This document shows positions 24,949 through 32,664 of a DNA stretch of 34,437 nt, piece by piece. Each line of letters begins with the position of its first letter. Within the stretch, counting starts at the first letter, position 1. A model generated the notes under the pieces. The model made no database searches, was not told the origin of the DNA, and saw only the letters and a program-made list of their open reading frames with translations. Location: the NCBI GenBank assembly GCA_903894425.1, contig CAITQC010000132.1, forward strand, positions 1 through 34,437. Direction: 5' to 3'. The stretch comes from an uncultured Actinomycetes bacterium. GTDB lineage: Bacteria > Actinomycetota > Actinomycetes > Nanopelagicales > Nanopelagicaceae. Made by a program: the position numbers and the translations under genes.

Positions 24949-26399
24949 TGGAGGAAAAATTGTCATTTGAATATGCGCCAGCTCCAGAGTCAAGCGCCGT
25001 CGTTTCGATTAAGCCAAAGTACGGACATTTCATTGGCGGTAAGTTCGTTGCAGGCAGCAAGCATTTCCCAACTATTAATCCGGCAACTGAAGAAGTTCTC
25101 TCACATATATCCCTTGCCGGAAAAAACGAAGTTGATGCCGCTGTAAAGGCAGCCCGCAAGGCTTATGCAACCACATGGTCAAAAATGAGCGGAAAAGAGC
25201 GTGGAAAATACCTATTTCGCATCGCCCGAATCATGCAGGAACGCGCACGAGAGTTTGCAGTTCTAGAAACTTTAGATAATGGCAAGCCGATCCGTGAATC
25301 TCGCGATGTCGATGTACCGCTGGCAGCTGCACACTTTTTCTATCACGCAGGGTGGGCCGACAAGCTTGAATACGCCGGATTAGGCACCACACCAAAACCA
25401 CATGGTGTTGCCGGGCAGATTATTCCCTGGAATTTTCCACTTCTCATGCTTGCATGGAAAGTTGCACCAGCTCTAGCTGCAGGAAATACCGTTGTCTTAA
25501 AGCCAGCGGAGACAACTTCTTTAACCGCACTTCTTTTTGCGCAAGTTTGCCAACAGGCAGAACTTCCAGCAGGTGTAGTCAATATCGTCACTGGTGATGG
25601 TTCTACCGGTGCTTTAATTGTTAACCACCCTGGTATCGACAAGATTGCATTTACAGGATCTACTGAGGTCGGGAAAATAATCGCTCGCGCAGTTGCACCG
25701 ACACACAAAAGCGTGACTTTGGAACTTGGGGGCAAAGCGGCAAATATCGTTTTTGAAGATGCTGCTATCGATGAAGCGGTCGAAGGAATCGTTAATGGAA
25801 TCTTTTTTAATCAAGGACATGTTTGTTGCGCGGGCTCACGATTGCTATTACAAGAGAGCATCGAAAATGAGTTCCTAGAAAAACTTAAAGTTCGCATGGC
25901 AAAGATTCGTGTTGGAGATCCAATGGATAAGAACACTGATTTGGGCGCAATCAATAGCAAAGAACAGCTACTTAAAATCGCCGAGCTTTCGTCAACAGGT
26001 GATTCTGAAGGTGCTGAACGTTGGAGCACACCATGTGATTTACCATCAAAAGGTTTCTGGTTTGCACCAACAATCTTTACGGGTGTCACACAGGCCCATC
26101 GCATCGCACGCGAAGAAATCTTCGGACCGGTACTTTCAGTATTAACTTTTAGAACGCCACAAGAGGCCATTGACAAGGCAAATAACACGCCTTTTGGCCT
26201 ATCCGCTGGCATCTGGAGTGAAAAAGGATCCAAGGTTTTATGGGCATCGCAACAACTTCGCGCTGGTGTTATCTGGGCAAATACATTTAATAAATTCGAT
26301 CCGACATCACCTTTTGGTGGATACAAAGAATCTGGGTGGGGCCGCGAGGGCGGACGTCACGGCTTAAGTGCATATTTGAAGGGGGTCTCACATGAGTAA
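24948..26399 (+). CDS. NAD(P)-dependent aldehyde dehydrogenase, probably for acetaldehyde
   Basis: A 483-aa full-length aldehyde dehydrogenase. PWNFP with the catalytic Asn at N162 opens the NAD-binding region. The general base E259 sits in LELGGKAA and the nucleophile C293 in NQGHVCCAGSR. EEIFGPVLSV and FGGYKESGWGREGG close the oligomerisation region. Position after deoC suggests oxidation of acetaldehyde from deoxyribose to acetate. Two starts are plausible: ATG 24948 (TAATG overlap with deoC), or TTG 24960, which has a strong GGAGG 5 nt upstream and would give 479 aa. The downstream short paralogue overlaps by 8 bp. Confidence 0.93.
   Translation: MEEKLSFEYAPAPESSAVVSIKPKYGHFIGGKFVAGSKHFPTINPATEEVLSHISLAGKNEVDAAVKAARKAYATTWSKMSGKERGKYLFRIARIMQERAREFAVLETLDNGKPIRESRDVDVPLAAAHFFYHAGWADKLEYAGLGTTPKPHGVAGQIIPWNFPLLMLAWKVAPALAAGNTVVLKPAETTSLTALLFAQVCQQAELPAGVVNIVTGDGSTGALIVNHPGIDKIAFTGSTEVGKIIARAVAPTHKSVTLELGGKAANIVFEDAAIDEAVEGIVNGIFFNQGHVCCAGSRLLLQESIENEFLEKLKVRMAKIRVGDPMDKNTDLGAINSKEQLLKIAELSSTGDSEGAERWSTPCDLPSKGFWFAPTIFTGVTQAHRIAREEIFGPVLSVLTFRTPQEAIDKANNTPFGLSAGIWSEKGSKVLWASQQLRAGVIWANTFNKFDPTSPFGGYKESGWGREGGRHGLSAYLKGVSHE
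24950..24954 (+). promoter_or_regulatory. Shine-Dalgarno GGAGG inside the first codons of the aldehyde dehydrogenase
   Basis: GGAGG starts on the third base of the ATG at 24948 and lies 5 nt before an in-frame TTG at 24960. This is the best Shine-Dalgarno match noted in the plus-strand operon, so it may define TTG 24960 as the main start. Confidence 0.5.
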
Positions 26400-27234
26400 T
26401 CGCATCGATGTCAAAAAGACATACAAATTATTTATCAACGGTGCATTTCCCCGCACTGAATCAGGGCGAACATATGAAGTTAAAAGCGCTAAAGGTTCCT
26501 TCATCGCCAATCCATGTTTAGCTTCGCGCAAGGATTTAAAAGATGCAGTTGTTGCTGCGCGCGCAGCACAGCCAGGATGGAACAAAGCAACTGCCTATAA
26601 CAAAGGTCAGATTCTTTATCGAATTGCAGAGATGCTTGAAGGCCGTCGTGCTCAATTCGTGGATGAGATTGTCACTGTTACTGGTGCAACTAAGGCAAAG
26701 GCTGAGAAAGAAGTAACAGACTCTGTAGATCGCTTAGTTTGGTATGCGGGATGGACTGACAAGATTTCATCTTTATCTGGTGCCCTTAATCCCGTTGCAG
26801 GTCCTTATTACAACTTTACAATCCCTGAAAGCATGGGCGTTATTGCCGCTGTAGCACCAGAGTCTCCATCGCTGCTTGGATTAATCGATGCGATTGCACC
26901 GATAGTTGTCAGCGGAAATACAGTTGTAATTCTTGCAAGTACAAAGGCTCCGTTATCTGCAATGAGCTTTGCAGAAGTAATTGCAACCAGCGATGTTCCT
27001 GCAGGTGTAATCAATATCTTGACCGGCAAGAAGGATGAAATCGCACCATGGATGGCTTCGCACATGGATATCGATGGCTTTGATATCTCGGGATTGAGCG
27101 CCAAGAAGCATGGTGAATTGAAGATTTCCGGAGCTGAAAATCTCAAGCGGATTTACAGTTTTAAATCAGCAGATCCTGGTCGAATCCTGGCATTCATGGA
27201 GAACAAGACAGTTTGGCATCCGATCGGGCTATAA
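26392..27234 (+). CDS. Short aldehyde dehydrogenase-like protein lacking catalytic residues
   Basis: A 280-aa relative of the preceding dehydrogenase that keeps only the first part of the fold. It aligns through YKLFINGAFPRTESG, the RIAEMLEGRR helix, LVWYAGWTDK, MGVIAAVAPESPSLLGL (where PWNFP should be) and PAGVINILTG. It then diverges and ends at HPIGL without the ELGG glutamate, the GQxC cysteine or the C-terminal oligomerisation segment. The frame is clean, starts with ATG after a GGGGG site 6 nt upstream, and overlaps the full enzyme by 8 bp, which argues for a maintained gene, not decay. It may be a regulatory or structural partner of the full-length enzyme. Function is unknown. Confidence 0.85.
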   Translation: MSNRIDVKKTYKLFINGAFPRTESGRTYEVKSAKGSFIANPCLASRKDLKDAVVAARAAQPGWNKATAYNKGQILYRIAEMLEGRRAQFVDEIVTVTGATKAKAEKEVTDSVDRLVWYAGWTDKISSLSGALNPVAGPYYNFTIPESMGVIAAVAPESPSLLGLIDAIAPIVVSGNTVVILASTKAPLSAMSFAEVIATSDVPAGVINILTGKKDEIAPWMASHMDIDGFDISGLSAKKHGELKISGAENLKRIYSFKSADPGRILAFMENKTVWHPIGL

Positions 27235-28182
27235 CCAGCCCTTTTCAATGGTTTTGAACCATAGTTGCTGCACAGCTTCGACATCTAAATCTAAAACCAC
27301 TCGCACCGATGCTGCATCAGATAAATCAATTGGTTCTAGTGCTTTTAAAAATGGCTCTCTGCGATCACAAATAGTTTGACCACGTGCTGGACCCTGTGAT
27401 GTATCAACCACAACATCAAAAATTTCAGTTGTAAATAACTCAGGGCGAATCGCATTTGCCACCGCGCCATAATCGCCAAGAGTTATCGGTGAGACATGCA
27501 AGCGCTCTATAAATGCCTCAATCAAGGTGGCTGCAAATTGCGCTGCTGGATCTGTAGATTTTTTTAATTTGGCAGCATCTTCACTGCTTGCACCTGGGCG
27601 CATAAATACATCAAGTCCATACATTGTGATTGGAATTCCGCTTTGGAAAACAATTGCTGCTGCTTCTGGGTCATGCCATACATTGAATTCAGCTGCGGCT
27701 GTTGCATTTCCTGCCGATGCTGACCCACCCATTAAAACAATACGGTGCAACTTCTTAGCAGTTTCAGGAAAAGCTCGCAAGAATAAAGCAATATTTGTAA
27801 GCGGCGCCAATGGCACCAATGTGACAGGTTCTGGGGATTGTTCAATCAAATCTCGAAGCAATTCAACCGCGGTGCGCGGGTCAACTTTTCGTAATGATGG
27901 TGCAATACCTAAATCGCCCATTCCGTCTGCACCATGTACATATTCGGCGTATTGCGACTTACCTAGTAATGGGCGAACCGCACCGCGTGCTACTGGAATA
28001 TCTCCAGCATCTGCCGCGTCCAAGACCTTCAATGTATTTGCGATGACCTGATCAACATTTGTATTTCCATCAACGCAAGTAATTCCTAATAAATTGATTT
28101 CGGGGTGGCGGGCAGCAAAGAGAACAGCAAATGCATCATCGACGCCTGTATCAACATCAAGAATTATTGAAGTTTTAGTCAT
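27229..28182 (-). CDS. Inosine-uridine-preferring nucleoside hydrolase family protein
   Basis: A 317-aa nucleoside hydrolase that releases free ribose from nucleosides. The calcium-binding signature DVDTGVDDAFA is at 9-19, a second asparagine-rich loop NTLKVLDAADAGDIPVARG follows, and VLMGGSASAGNATAAAEFNVWHDPEAA (about 148-174) is the ribose/metal region. Specificity for inosine, uridine or others is not clear. It overlaps the short dehydrogenase gene by 6 bp tail to tail and is divergent from the ribokinase-like gene, with 18 bp between the two start codons. Putative leaderless start: TAGGCT 7 nt before the ATG. Ribose released here could be phosphorylated by the divergent kinase. Confidence 0.93.
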   Translation of the reverse strand: MTKTSIILDVDTGVDDAFAVLFAARHPEINLLGITCVDGNTNVDQVIANTLKVLDAADAGDIPVARGAVRPLLGKSQYAEYVHGADGMGDLGIAPSLRKVDPRTAVELLRDLIEQSPEPVTLVPLAPLTNIALFLRAFPETAKKLHRIVLMGGSASAGNATAAAEFNVWHDPEAAAIVFQSGIPITMYGLDVFMRPGASSEDAAKLKKSTDPAAQFAATLIEAFIERLHVSPITLGDYGAVANAIRPELFTTEIFDVVVDTSQGPARGQTICDRREPFLKALEPIDLSDAASVRVVLDLDVEAVQQLWFKTIEKGWL

Positions 28183-28188
28183 AAGCGA

Positions 28189-28195
28189 TAGCCTA
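28189..28195. promoter_or_regulatory. Overlapping divergent -10 elements of nucleoside hydrolase and ribokinase genes
   Basis: The core TAGCCTA gives TAGCCT (plus, 28189-28194), 6 nt before the kinase ATG, and TAGGCT (minus, 28195-28190), 7 nt before the hydrolase ATG. It lies at the centre of a 15-bp perfect inverted repeat with 7-bp arms (28185-28199). A TTGAAG 16 bp upstream of the plus hexamer could be its -35. The palindrome could also be an operator. Confidence 0.6.
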
Positions 28196-28200
28196 TCGCC

Positions 28201-29097
28201 ATGAGTAAAGCAGTAATAGCGGTGGTCGGAAGCGCCATGATAGATTTAACGGCTTATGCAAAAAATATTCCACTGCCCGGCCAAACTTTAGAGGGCGAGT
28301 TATTCACCACTGGATTTGGCGGAAAAGGGGCTAACCAGGCCGTTATAGCCGCCCACTGCGGGGCCGATGTCCATTTCATTGGAAAGCTTGGCAGAGATCT
28401 CTTCGGCGACTCCATCGCAGAGAACTTTAAGAAATTGGGAATGAACTCAGATTTTGTAGATCGAAGTGATACGCCTAATGGGGTTGCACATATCTGGGTA
28501 GATGGAAACGGTGAAAACCGCATCGTAATTATTCCAGGTGCAAATTATGAGATAGATCCAGCTAGGGCGATACAAGGCATCAATTCAATCCAAGATTTAA
28601 CCGTTGTGGTTGCGCAGTGCGAAATTAAACAGGAAGTAACTCTGGCTGCATTTAGCGCTGCTAAGAAGCGCGGATGTACAACAATCTTAAACCCCGCACC
28701 TTTTCAACCATTGAGTGCGCAACTCCTAGAAGTCACCGACTGGATTATTCCCAATGAAACCGAGTTTCTTGAACTCCATGGCAAAGCTCCTTCTAGTGAT
28801 GAAATCCTAAAAGAGTTTAGGCCTGGTAAAAACTCAATCGTCACTTTGGGTTCAGAGGGCGCAGCACTTATTAAAGCTGATGGAACAATCACAAGAATTG
28901 CAGCACCAAAAGTTTCTGCAGTTGATACAACTGGAGCTGGCGATGCATTTGTTGGAACCTTTGCCTTTGCACTGGCCAGCGGCAAGAGCGCCATCGATGC
29001 AGTTAACCTGGGAATCAAGGTTGCATCAATGAGTGTGACGAGAAAAGGCGCACAATCTTCTTATCCAACTCAGATTGAAATTTCTACACTTTCATAA
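28201..29097 (+). CDS. PfkB-family carbohydrate kinase, probably ribokinase
   Basis: A 298-aa PfkB kinase. AMIDLTAYAKNIPLPGQTL and GFGGKGANQAV (38-48) are ribokinase-type sugar-binding motifs, and DTTGAGDAF (242-250) contains the catalytic base D248 and the anion hole. Both length and the GGKGANQA motif favour ribokinase (ribose to ribose-5-P), although adenosine or another nucleoside kinase is a possible alternative. It is divergent from the nucleoside hydrolase, whose product is ribose, which supports the ribokinase call. The 3' end overlaps the cytochrome P450 gene by 28 bp on the opposite strand. Confidence 0.9.
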   Translation: MSKAVIAVVGSAMIDLTAYAKNIPLPGQTLEGELFTTGFGGKGANQAVIAAHCGADVHFIGKLGRDLFGDSIAENFKKLGMNSDFVDRSDTPNGVAHIWVDGNGENRIVIIPGANYEIDPARAIQGINSIQDLTVVVAQCEIKQEVTLAAFSAAKKRGCTTILNPAPFQPLSAQLLEVTDWIIPNETEFLELHGKAPSSDEILKEFRPGKNSIVTLGSEGAALIKADGTITRIAAPKVSAVDTTGAGDAFVGTFAFALASGKSAIDAVNLGIKVASMSVTRKGAQSSYPTQIEISTLS

Positions 29098-30254
29098 CCA
29101 CGCAGAACAAAAGTTGGTCTACGCACCGGAGTACTGGCCAACTGCATAGTTGGATATTTCTCCCAAAGCGCAGGCAGTGAGACACCCATTTCAAGGCGAG
29201 CAAGTGGGGCCCCTAGACAGAAATGTATTCCGGCGCCAAAACCAATATGTGGATTTGGGTCTCTAGTTAAATCCATTGAGTCGGGATCGGAAAAAATCGT
29301 TTCATCACGATTTGCCGCACCGATGAGCGCTGCAATTTTTTGACCTTGGGCAATTTTGACTCCACCGAGTTCGGTATCTACGGTGGCAGTACGCTCAAAA
29401 AGATGCAGCGGAGCATCAAATCTCATGAACTCTTCAAGTGCAGTCTCAGTTACCCCACGTGGATTATCACGCAGTAACGCGCTTTGATCTGGGCGTTCAA
29501 GAGCTGCGACCATGCCATTTCCAAATGCATTCACACTTGCTTCATGGCCTGCGTTAAGTAATAGAACGCACGTTGCAACCAACTCGTGAGAATTTAACTT
29601 TTCGCCGTTTTCTTCAACCATCGCTAAATCTGTAATCAAATCCTGCCCTGGATTGGCCTTACGATGCTGCGCTAAATCGCGGACGTATGCGGCAAACTCA
29701 CCAGCTGCCTTCTTAGCTTCCTCTTTGTATTGCTCGGAGGGGTTAACTTCATACATTTTTACAATTGATTGGGACCAGGGACGAAGTAAATGTTCTTCCG
29801 ACTCAGGAAAACCAAGTAGATCGGCGATAATCTTGACTGGAAGCGGCTCGGCGTAATCTGCAATGAGATCGAAGTTTTGACCGCTCTTAACTTTCTCATT
29901 GATTGCATCAAGAAGTTGCTGCGTTATTCGTTCAACTGCTGGGCGCATACCTTCGATCTTGTTGCGATTAAATGCCTTAGCAACTAGAGCGCGCAGCCGA
30001 GTGTGCTTAGGAGGTTCGCTATCTAAAATCGAATCGGAGTGCAGCCAGTTAAATGTTTCCCACTCAAACTCTGGTGTTTTATCTTTAAAAATGCGGCCTA
30101 GAGCTTTATTTCGAAAGACATCATTAGCATCGTTATGTCGTGCAGCTAAGAAGATCTGCATCTGCTCATGCCAAATGGGTTGGCCATGCAGACGCAGCGA
30201 TTTAAGGGCTTCGTAAGGGTCGGCAACAAACGACGGGTTGTTAAAATCAATCAT
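29070..30254 (-). CDS. Cytochrome P450 (bacterial soluble class)
   Basis: A 394-aa cytosolic P450. The I-helix motif is AGHEAS (235-240), ExxR is E275-R278, and the heme-binding loop is FGAGIHFCLG with the axial C346; DSEPPKHTRLRALVAKAF (78-95) is the C-helix region. All hallmark elements are present, with Ala-Ser in the I-helix where Thr-Thr/Ser is common. It is the last gene of the nucleoside-salvage operon: its ATG overlaps the adenosine deaminase stop by one base (TAATG). No ferredoxin or reductase gene is nearby. The substrate is unknown; linkage to nucleoside salvage is suggestive only. Its end overlaps the ribokinase-like gene by 28 bp. Confidence 0.94.
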   Translation of the reverse strand: MIDFNNPSFVADPYEALKSLRLHGQPIWHEQMQIFLAARHNDANDVFRNKALGRIFKDKTPEFEWETFNWLHSDSILDSEPPKHTRLRALVAKAFNRNKIEGMRPAVERITQQLLDAINEKVKSGQNFDLIADYAEPLPVKIIADLLGFPESEEHLLRPWSQSIVKMYEVNPSEQYKEEAKKAAGEFAAYVRDLAQHRKANPGQDLITDLAMVEENGEKLNSHELVATCVLLLNAGHEASVNAFGNGMVAALERPDQSALLRDNPRGVTETALEEFMRFDAPLHLFERTATVDTELGGVKIAQGQKIAALIGAANRDETIFSDPDSMDLTRDPNPHIGFGAGIHFCLGAPLARLEMGVSLPALWEKYPTMQLASTPVRRPTFVLRGYESVEISI

Positions 30255-31363
30255 TATTCTGCAGAGATTTTTGCATAACCAGGCTTGATGATATTTTCAA
30301 TAATCTTTAAGCGATCTGGATACGGGATAAATGCACTCTTCATTGCATTAATTGTGACGCGCTGCAGTTCGGCAAAGTCCCAGTTAAATGCCTTCACTGC
30401 CTCTTCCATTTCAAATGACATTGACGTCTGGCTCATTAAACGGTTATCTGTATTGAGAGTGACTCTAAAACGCAGGCGGGCTAACGCGCCGATTGGGTGT
30501 TCGGCATAACTCTTGGCCGCCCCTGTTTGCAGATTTGATGTTGGGCAAAGCTCTAATGGGATTCGACGATCTCGAACATAGGAAGCTAGCTGCCCTAACT
30601 TTGGTTCGGGTCCCGAGAAATCGATGTCATCAATGATTCGTACACCGTGGCCCAAACGTTCAGCACCGCAAAGTTGAATCGCTTCCCAAATGGAAGGAAG
30701 GCCATATGCCTCGCCTGCGTGAATCGTGAAATGCGCATCTTCTTTGCGCAAGTAATCAAAGCTTTCTTTTTGATCACTAGGTGGAAAACCGTCTTCTGGA
30801 CCAGCGATATCAAAACCAACGACACCCTGATGGCGGTATTTAACAACTAACTCAGCAACTTCCTGTGAAAGTTTATTTTGACGCATTCCACAGAGAAGGG
30901 AGTAAACCTGAATTTCAAAGCCCTCTGCTTTAGCTTCTGCCATTCCCTGTTTGTATCCCTCAATAGTTGCTTCAACAACATCGGCCATTGAGAGGCCTTC
31001 TTCGGTAAAGAGTTCGGGGGCTCCACGTACTTCGGCATAAACAACTCCGTCACGTGCAAGATCCAATGCACATTCGCGAGCAACACGAATGATATCTTCG
31101 CGGCGTTGCATGACCGCGATTGTGTGCGAAAAAGTCTCTAGGTATCGAACTAGTGAACCGGAATCACAGGATTCGCGAAACCATATTGCAAGCTCTGCTG
31201 CATCGTGAGTCGGAAGCGCCGTGTAACCAATCTCTTGGGCGATATCAATAATTGTTTGCGGACGTAGACCGCCATCGAGATGATCATGCAACAAAACCTT
31301 TGGGACACGCTTGATTTGTTGCGGTGAAGGTGTGCTTGTAAGGCTCAACGTCTGGTCTCTCAA
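30254..31363 (-). CDS. add: Adenosine deaminase
   Basis: A 369-aa zinc hydrolase converting (deoxy)adenosine to (deoxy)inosine, which PNP can then cleave. The zinc ligands H26 and H28 are in LLHDHLDGG, and the substrate and catalytic motifs TIHAGEAYG, ERLGHGVRI, LELCPTSN and LNTDNR follow in family order. The start is TTG at 31363, overlapping the pyrimidine phosphorylase stop as TTGA; no ATG fits before the first zinc motif. The order cdd-deoA-add is the one I recall from Mycobacterium, which supports the assignment. It is followed by the P450 gene with a 1-bp overlap. Confidence 0.94.
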   Translation of the reverse strand: MRDQTLSLTSTPSPQQIKRVPKVLLHDHLDGGLRPQTIIDIAQEIGYTALPTHDAAELAIWFRESCDSGSLVRYLETFSHTIAVMQRREDIIRVARECALDLARDGVVYAEVRGAPELFTEEGLSMADVVEATIEGYKQGMAEAKAEGFEIQVYSLLCGMRQNKLSQEVAELVVKYRHQGVVGFDIAGPEDGFPPSDQKESFDYLRKEDAHFTIHAGEAYGLPSIWEAIQLCGAERLGHGVRIIDDIDFSGPEPKLGQLASYVRDRRIPLELCPTSNLQTGAAKSYAEHPIGALARLRFRVTLNTDNRLMSQTSMSFEMEEAVKAFNWDFAELQRVTINAMKSAFIPYPDRLKIIENIIKPGYAKISAE

Positions 31364-32664
31364 TCAGTAATTCGTTCGACTACAAGTGGCAATCTATCTA
31401 TTTTTGCGCCCTTTTCTAAATCGCCTATGGTTACAGAATCAGTGAGTGATTCCTGTGCACGGGCAAAGGCGGCAGGTGTGTCGGTGTGCAATGTATATAA
31501 CGGGGCACCAGCAACAATTACATCACCAGGCTTAGCGTGAATTTCAATACCCGCACCGGCCTGTACTGCTTCTCCTTGGCGAGAACGGCCGGCACCTAGA
31601 CGCCATGCAGCCATACCGACTTTCATTGCATCCATCGAAAGAATGGTTCCACTGTTTTGCGCAGTCACAACTATGTTTTCTTTTGCCGTTGGAAGTTTGG
31701 CATCTGGATCTCCACCTTGCGCAGAAATCATCTTTCGCCAGGAATCCATTGCTTTTCCATTTTTCAAAGCATCGGCTGGATCGACATCTGTTATTCCAAC
31801 AGCTTCAAGCATTTCACGTGCAAGTAAAACAGTTAACTCGACGATATCGGCCGGACCGCCACCTGCAAGGACCTCTACAGATTCGCGCACTTCAAGGGCG
31901 TTACCTGCAGTTAAACCAAGTGGAATATCCATAGCGGTTACTAAGGCAATGGTTTTTACTCCTGCGCGTTTGCCAAGTCCTACCATTACATGTGCAAGCT
32001 CTTTTGCCTTTTCTGGATCGCTCATAAATGCACCAGCGCCAGTCTTTACATCTAAAACAAGTGCACTGGTTCCTTCTGCGATCTTCTTACTCATAATCGA
32101 AGATGCAATAAGTGGAATCGCCTCAACGGTTGCTGTCACATCGCGCAATGCATAGAGCTTTTTATCTGCTGGTGCTAAGCCAGCTCCAGCTGCACAAATA
32201 ACAGCGCCACAATCTTGTAAGACTTTGAGCATCTCTTCATTTGATAATGATGCACGCCAACCAGGAATCGACTCCAACTTATCTAGAGTTCCACCGGTAT
32301 GACCAAGTCCGCGTCCAGATAACTGTGGAACCGCAGCGCCACATGCTGCTACAAGAGGAGCAAGGGGCAGAGTAATTTTGTCTCCGACTCCCCCAGTTGA
32401 ATGCTTATCCACTGTTGGTCGTGACAATGCAGACCAGTTCATGCGTTCGCCGCTGTTTATCATTGCATCAGTCCACCGTGAAATTTCACGGAGCTCCATA
32501 CCGTTCAGCAAGATAGCCATTAATAGCGCAGACATTTGTTCGTCGGCCACAACTCCGCGTGTATATGCATCGATAATCCAGTCGATCTGAGGATCGGTCA
32601 AAGAATGTCGGTCACGCTTGGCAGCGATAACTTCAGCAGCCGAAAAAGCCTCAATCTGTGACAT
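31360..32664 (-). CDS. deoA: Thymidine/pyrimidine-nucleoside phosphorylase
   Basis: A 434-aa family II nucleoside phosphorylase giving thymine or uracil plus (deoxy)ribose-1-P. The phosphate-binding KHSTGGVGDK is at 87-96, followed by SGRGLGHTGGTLDKLESIPG (about 115-134) and MSKKIAEGTSALVLDVKTG. The C-terminal domain is complete. Whether it is strictly thymidine-specific or also accepts uridine is not clear from sequence reading. The ATG at 32664 abuts the cdd stop with no gap, and the stop overlaps the adenosine deaminase TTG start. Its product joins the mutase-DeoC route encoded at 22394-24948. Confidence 0.94.
   Translation of the reverse strand: MSQIEAFSAAEVIAAKRDRHSLTDPQIDWIIDAYTRGVVADEQMSALLMAILLNGMELREISRWTDAMINSGERMNWSALSRPTVDKHSTGGVGDKITLPLAPLVAACGAAVPQLSGRGLGHTGGTLDKLESIPGWRASLSNEEMLKVLQDCGAVICAAGAGLAPADKKLYALRDVTATVEAIPLIASSIMSKKIAEGTSALVLDVKTGAGAFMSDPEKAKELAHVMVGLGKRAGVKTIALVTAMDIPLGLTAGNALEVRESVEVLAGGGPADIVELTVLLAREMLEAVGITDVDPADALKNGKAMDSWRKMISAQGGDPDAKLPTAKENIVVTAQNSGTILSMDAMKVGMAAWRLGAGRSRQGEAVQAGAGIEIHAKPGDVIVAGAPLYTLHTDTPAAFARAQESLTDSVTIGDLEKGAKIDRLPLVVERITD

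Noticed and set aside
27527-28051. 174-codon open frame antisense to the nucleoside hydrolase
   Set aside because: It is a shadow of the real gene; it resembles no protein family and shows no start signal.
29070-30254. Cytochrome P450 as a recent horizontal acquisition
   Set aside because: By eye, its base composition and junction style (TAATG) match its neighbours; I see no sign of a mobile element.
31605-32155. Long open frames antisense to the pyrimidine phosphorylase
   Set aside because: Composition-driven mirror frames of a well-supported gene; no recognisable domain.
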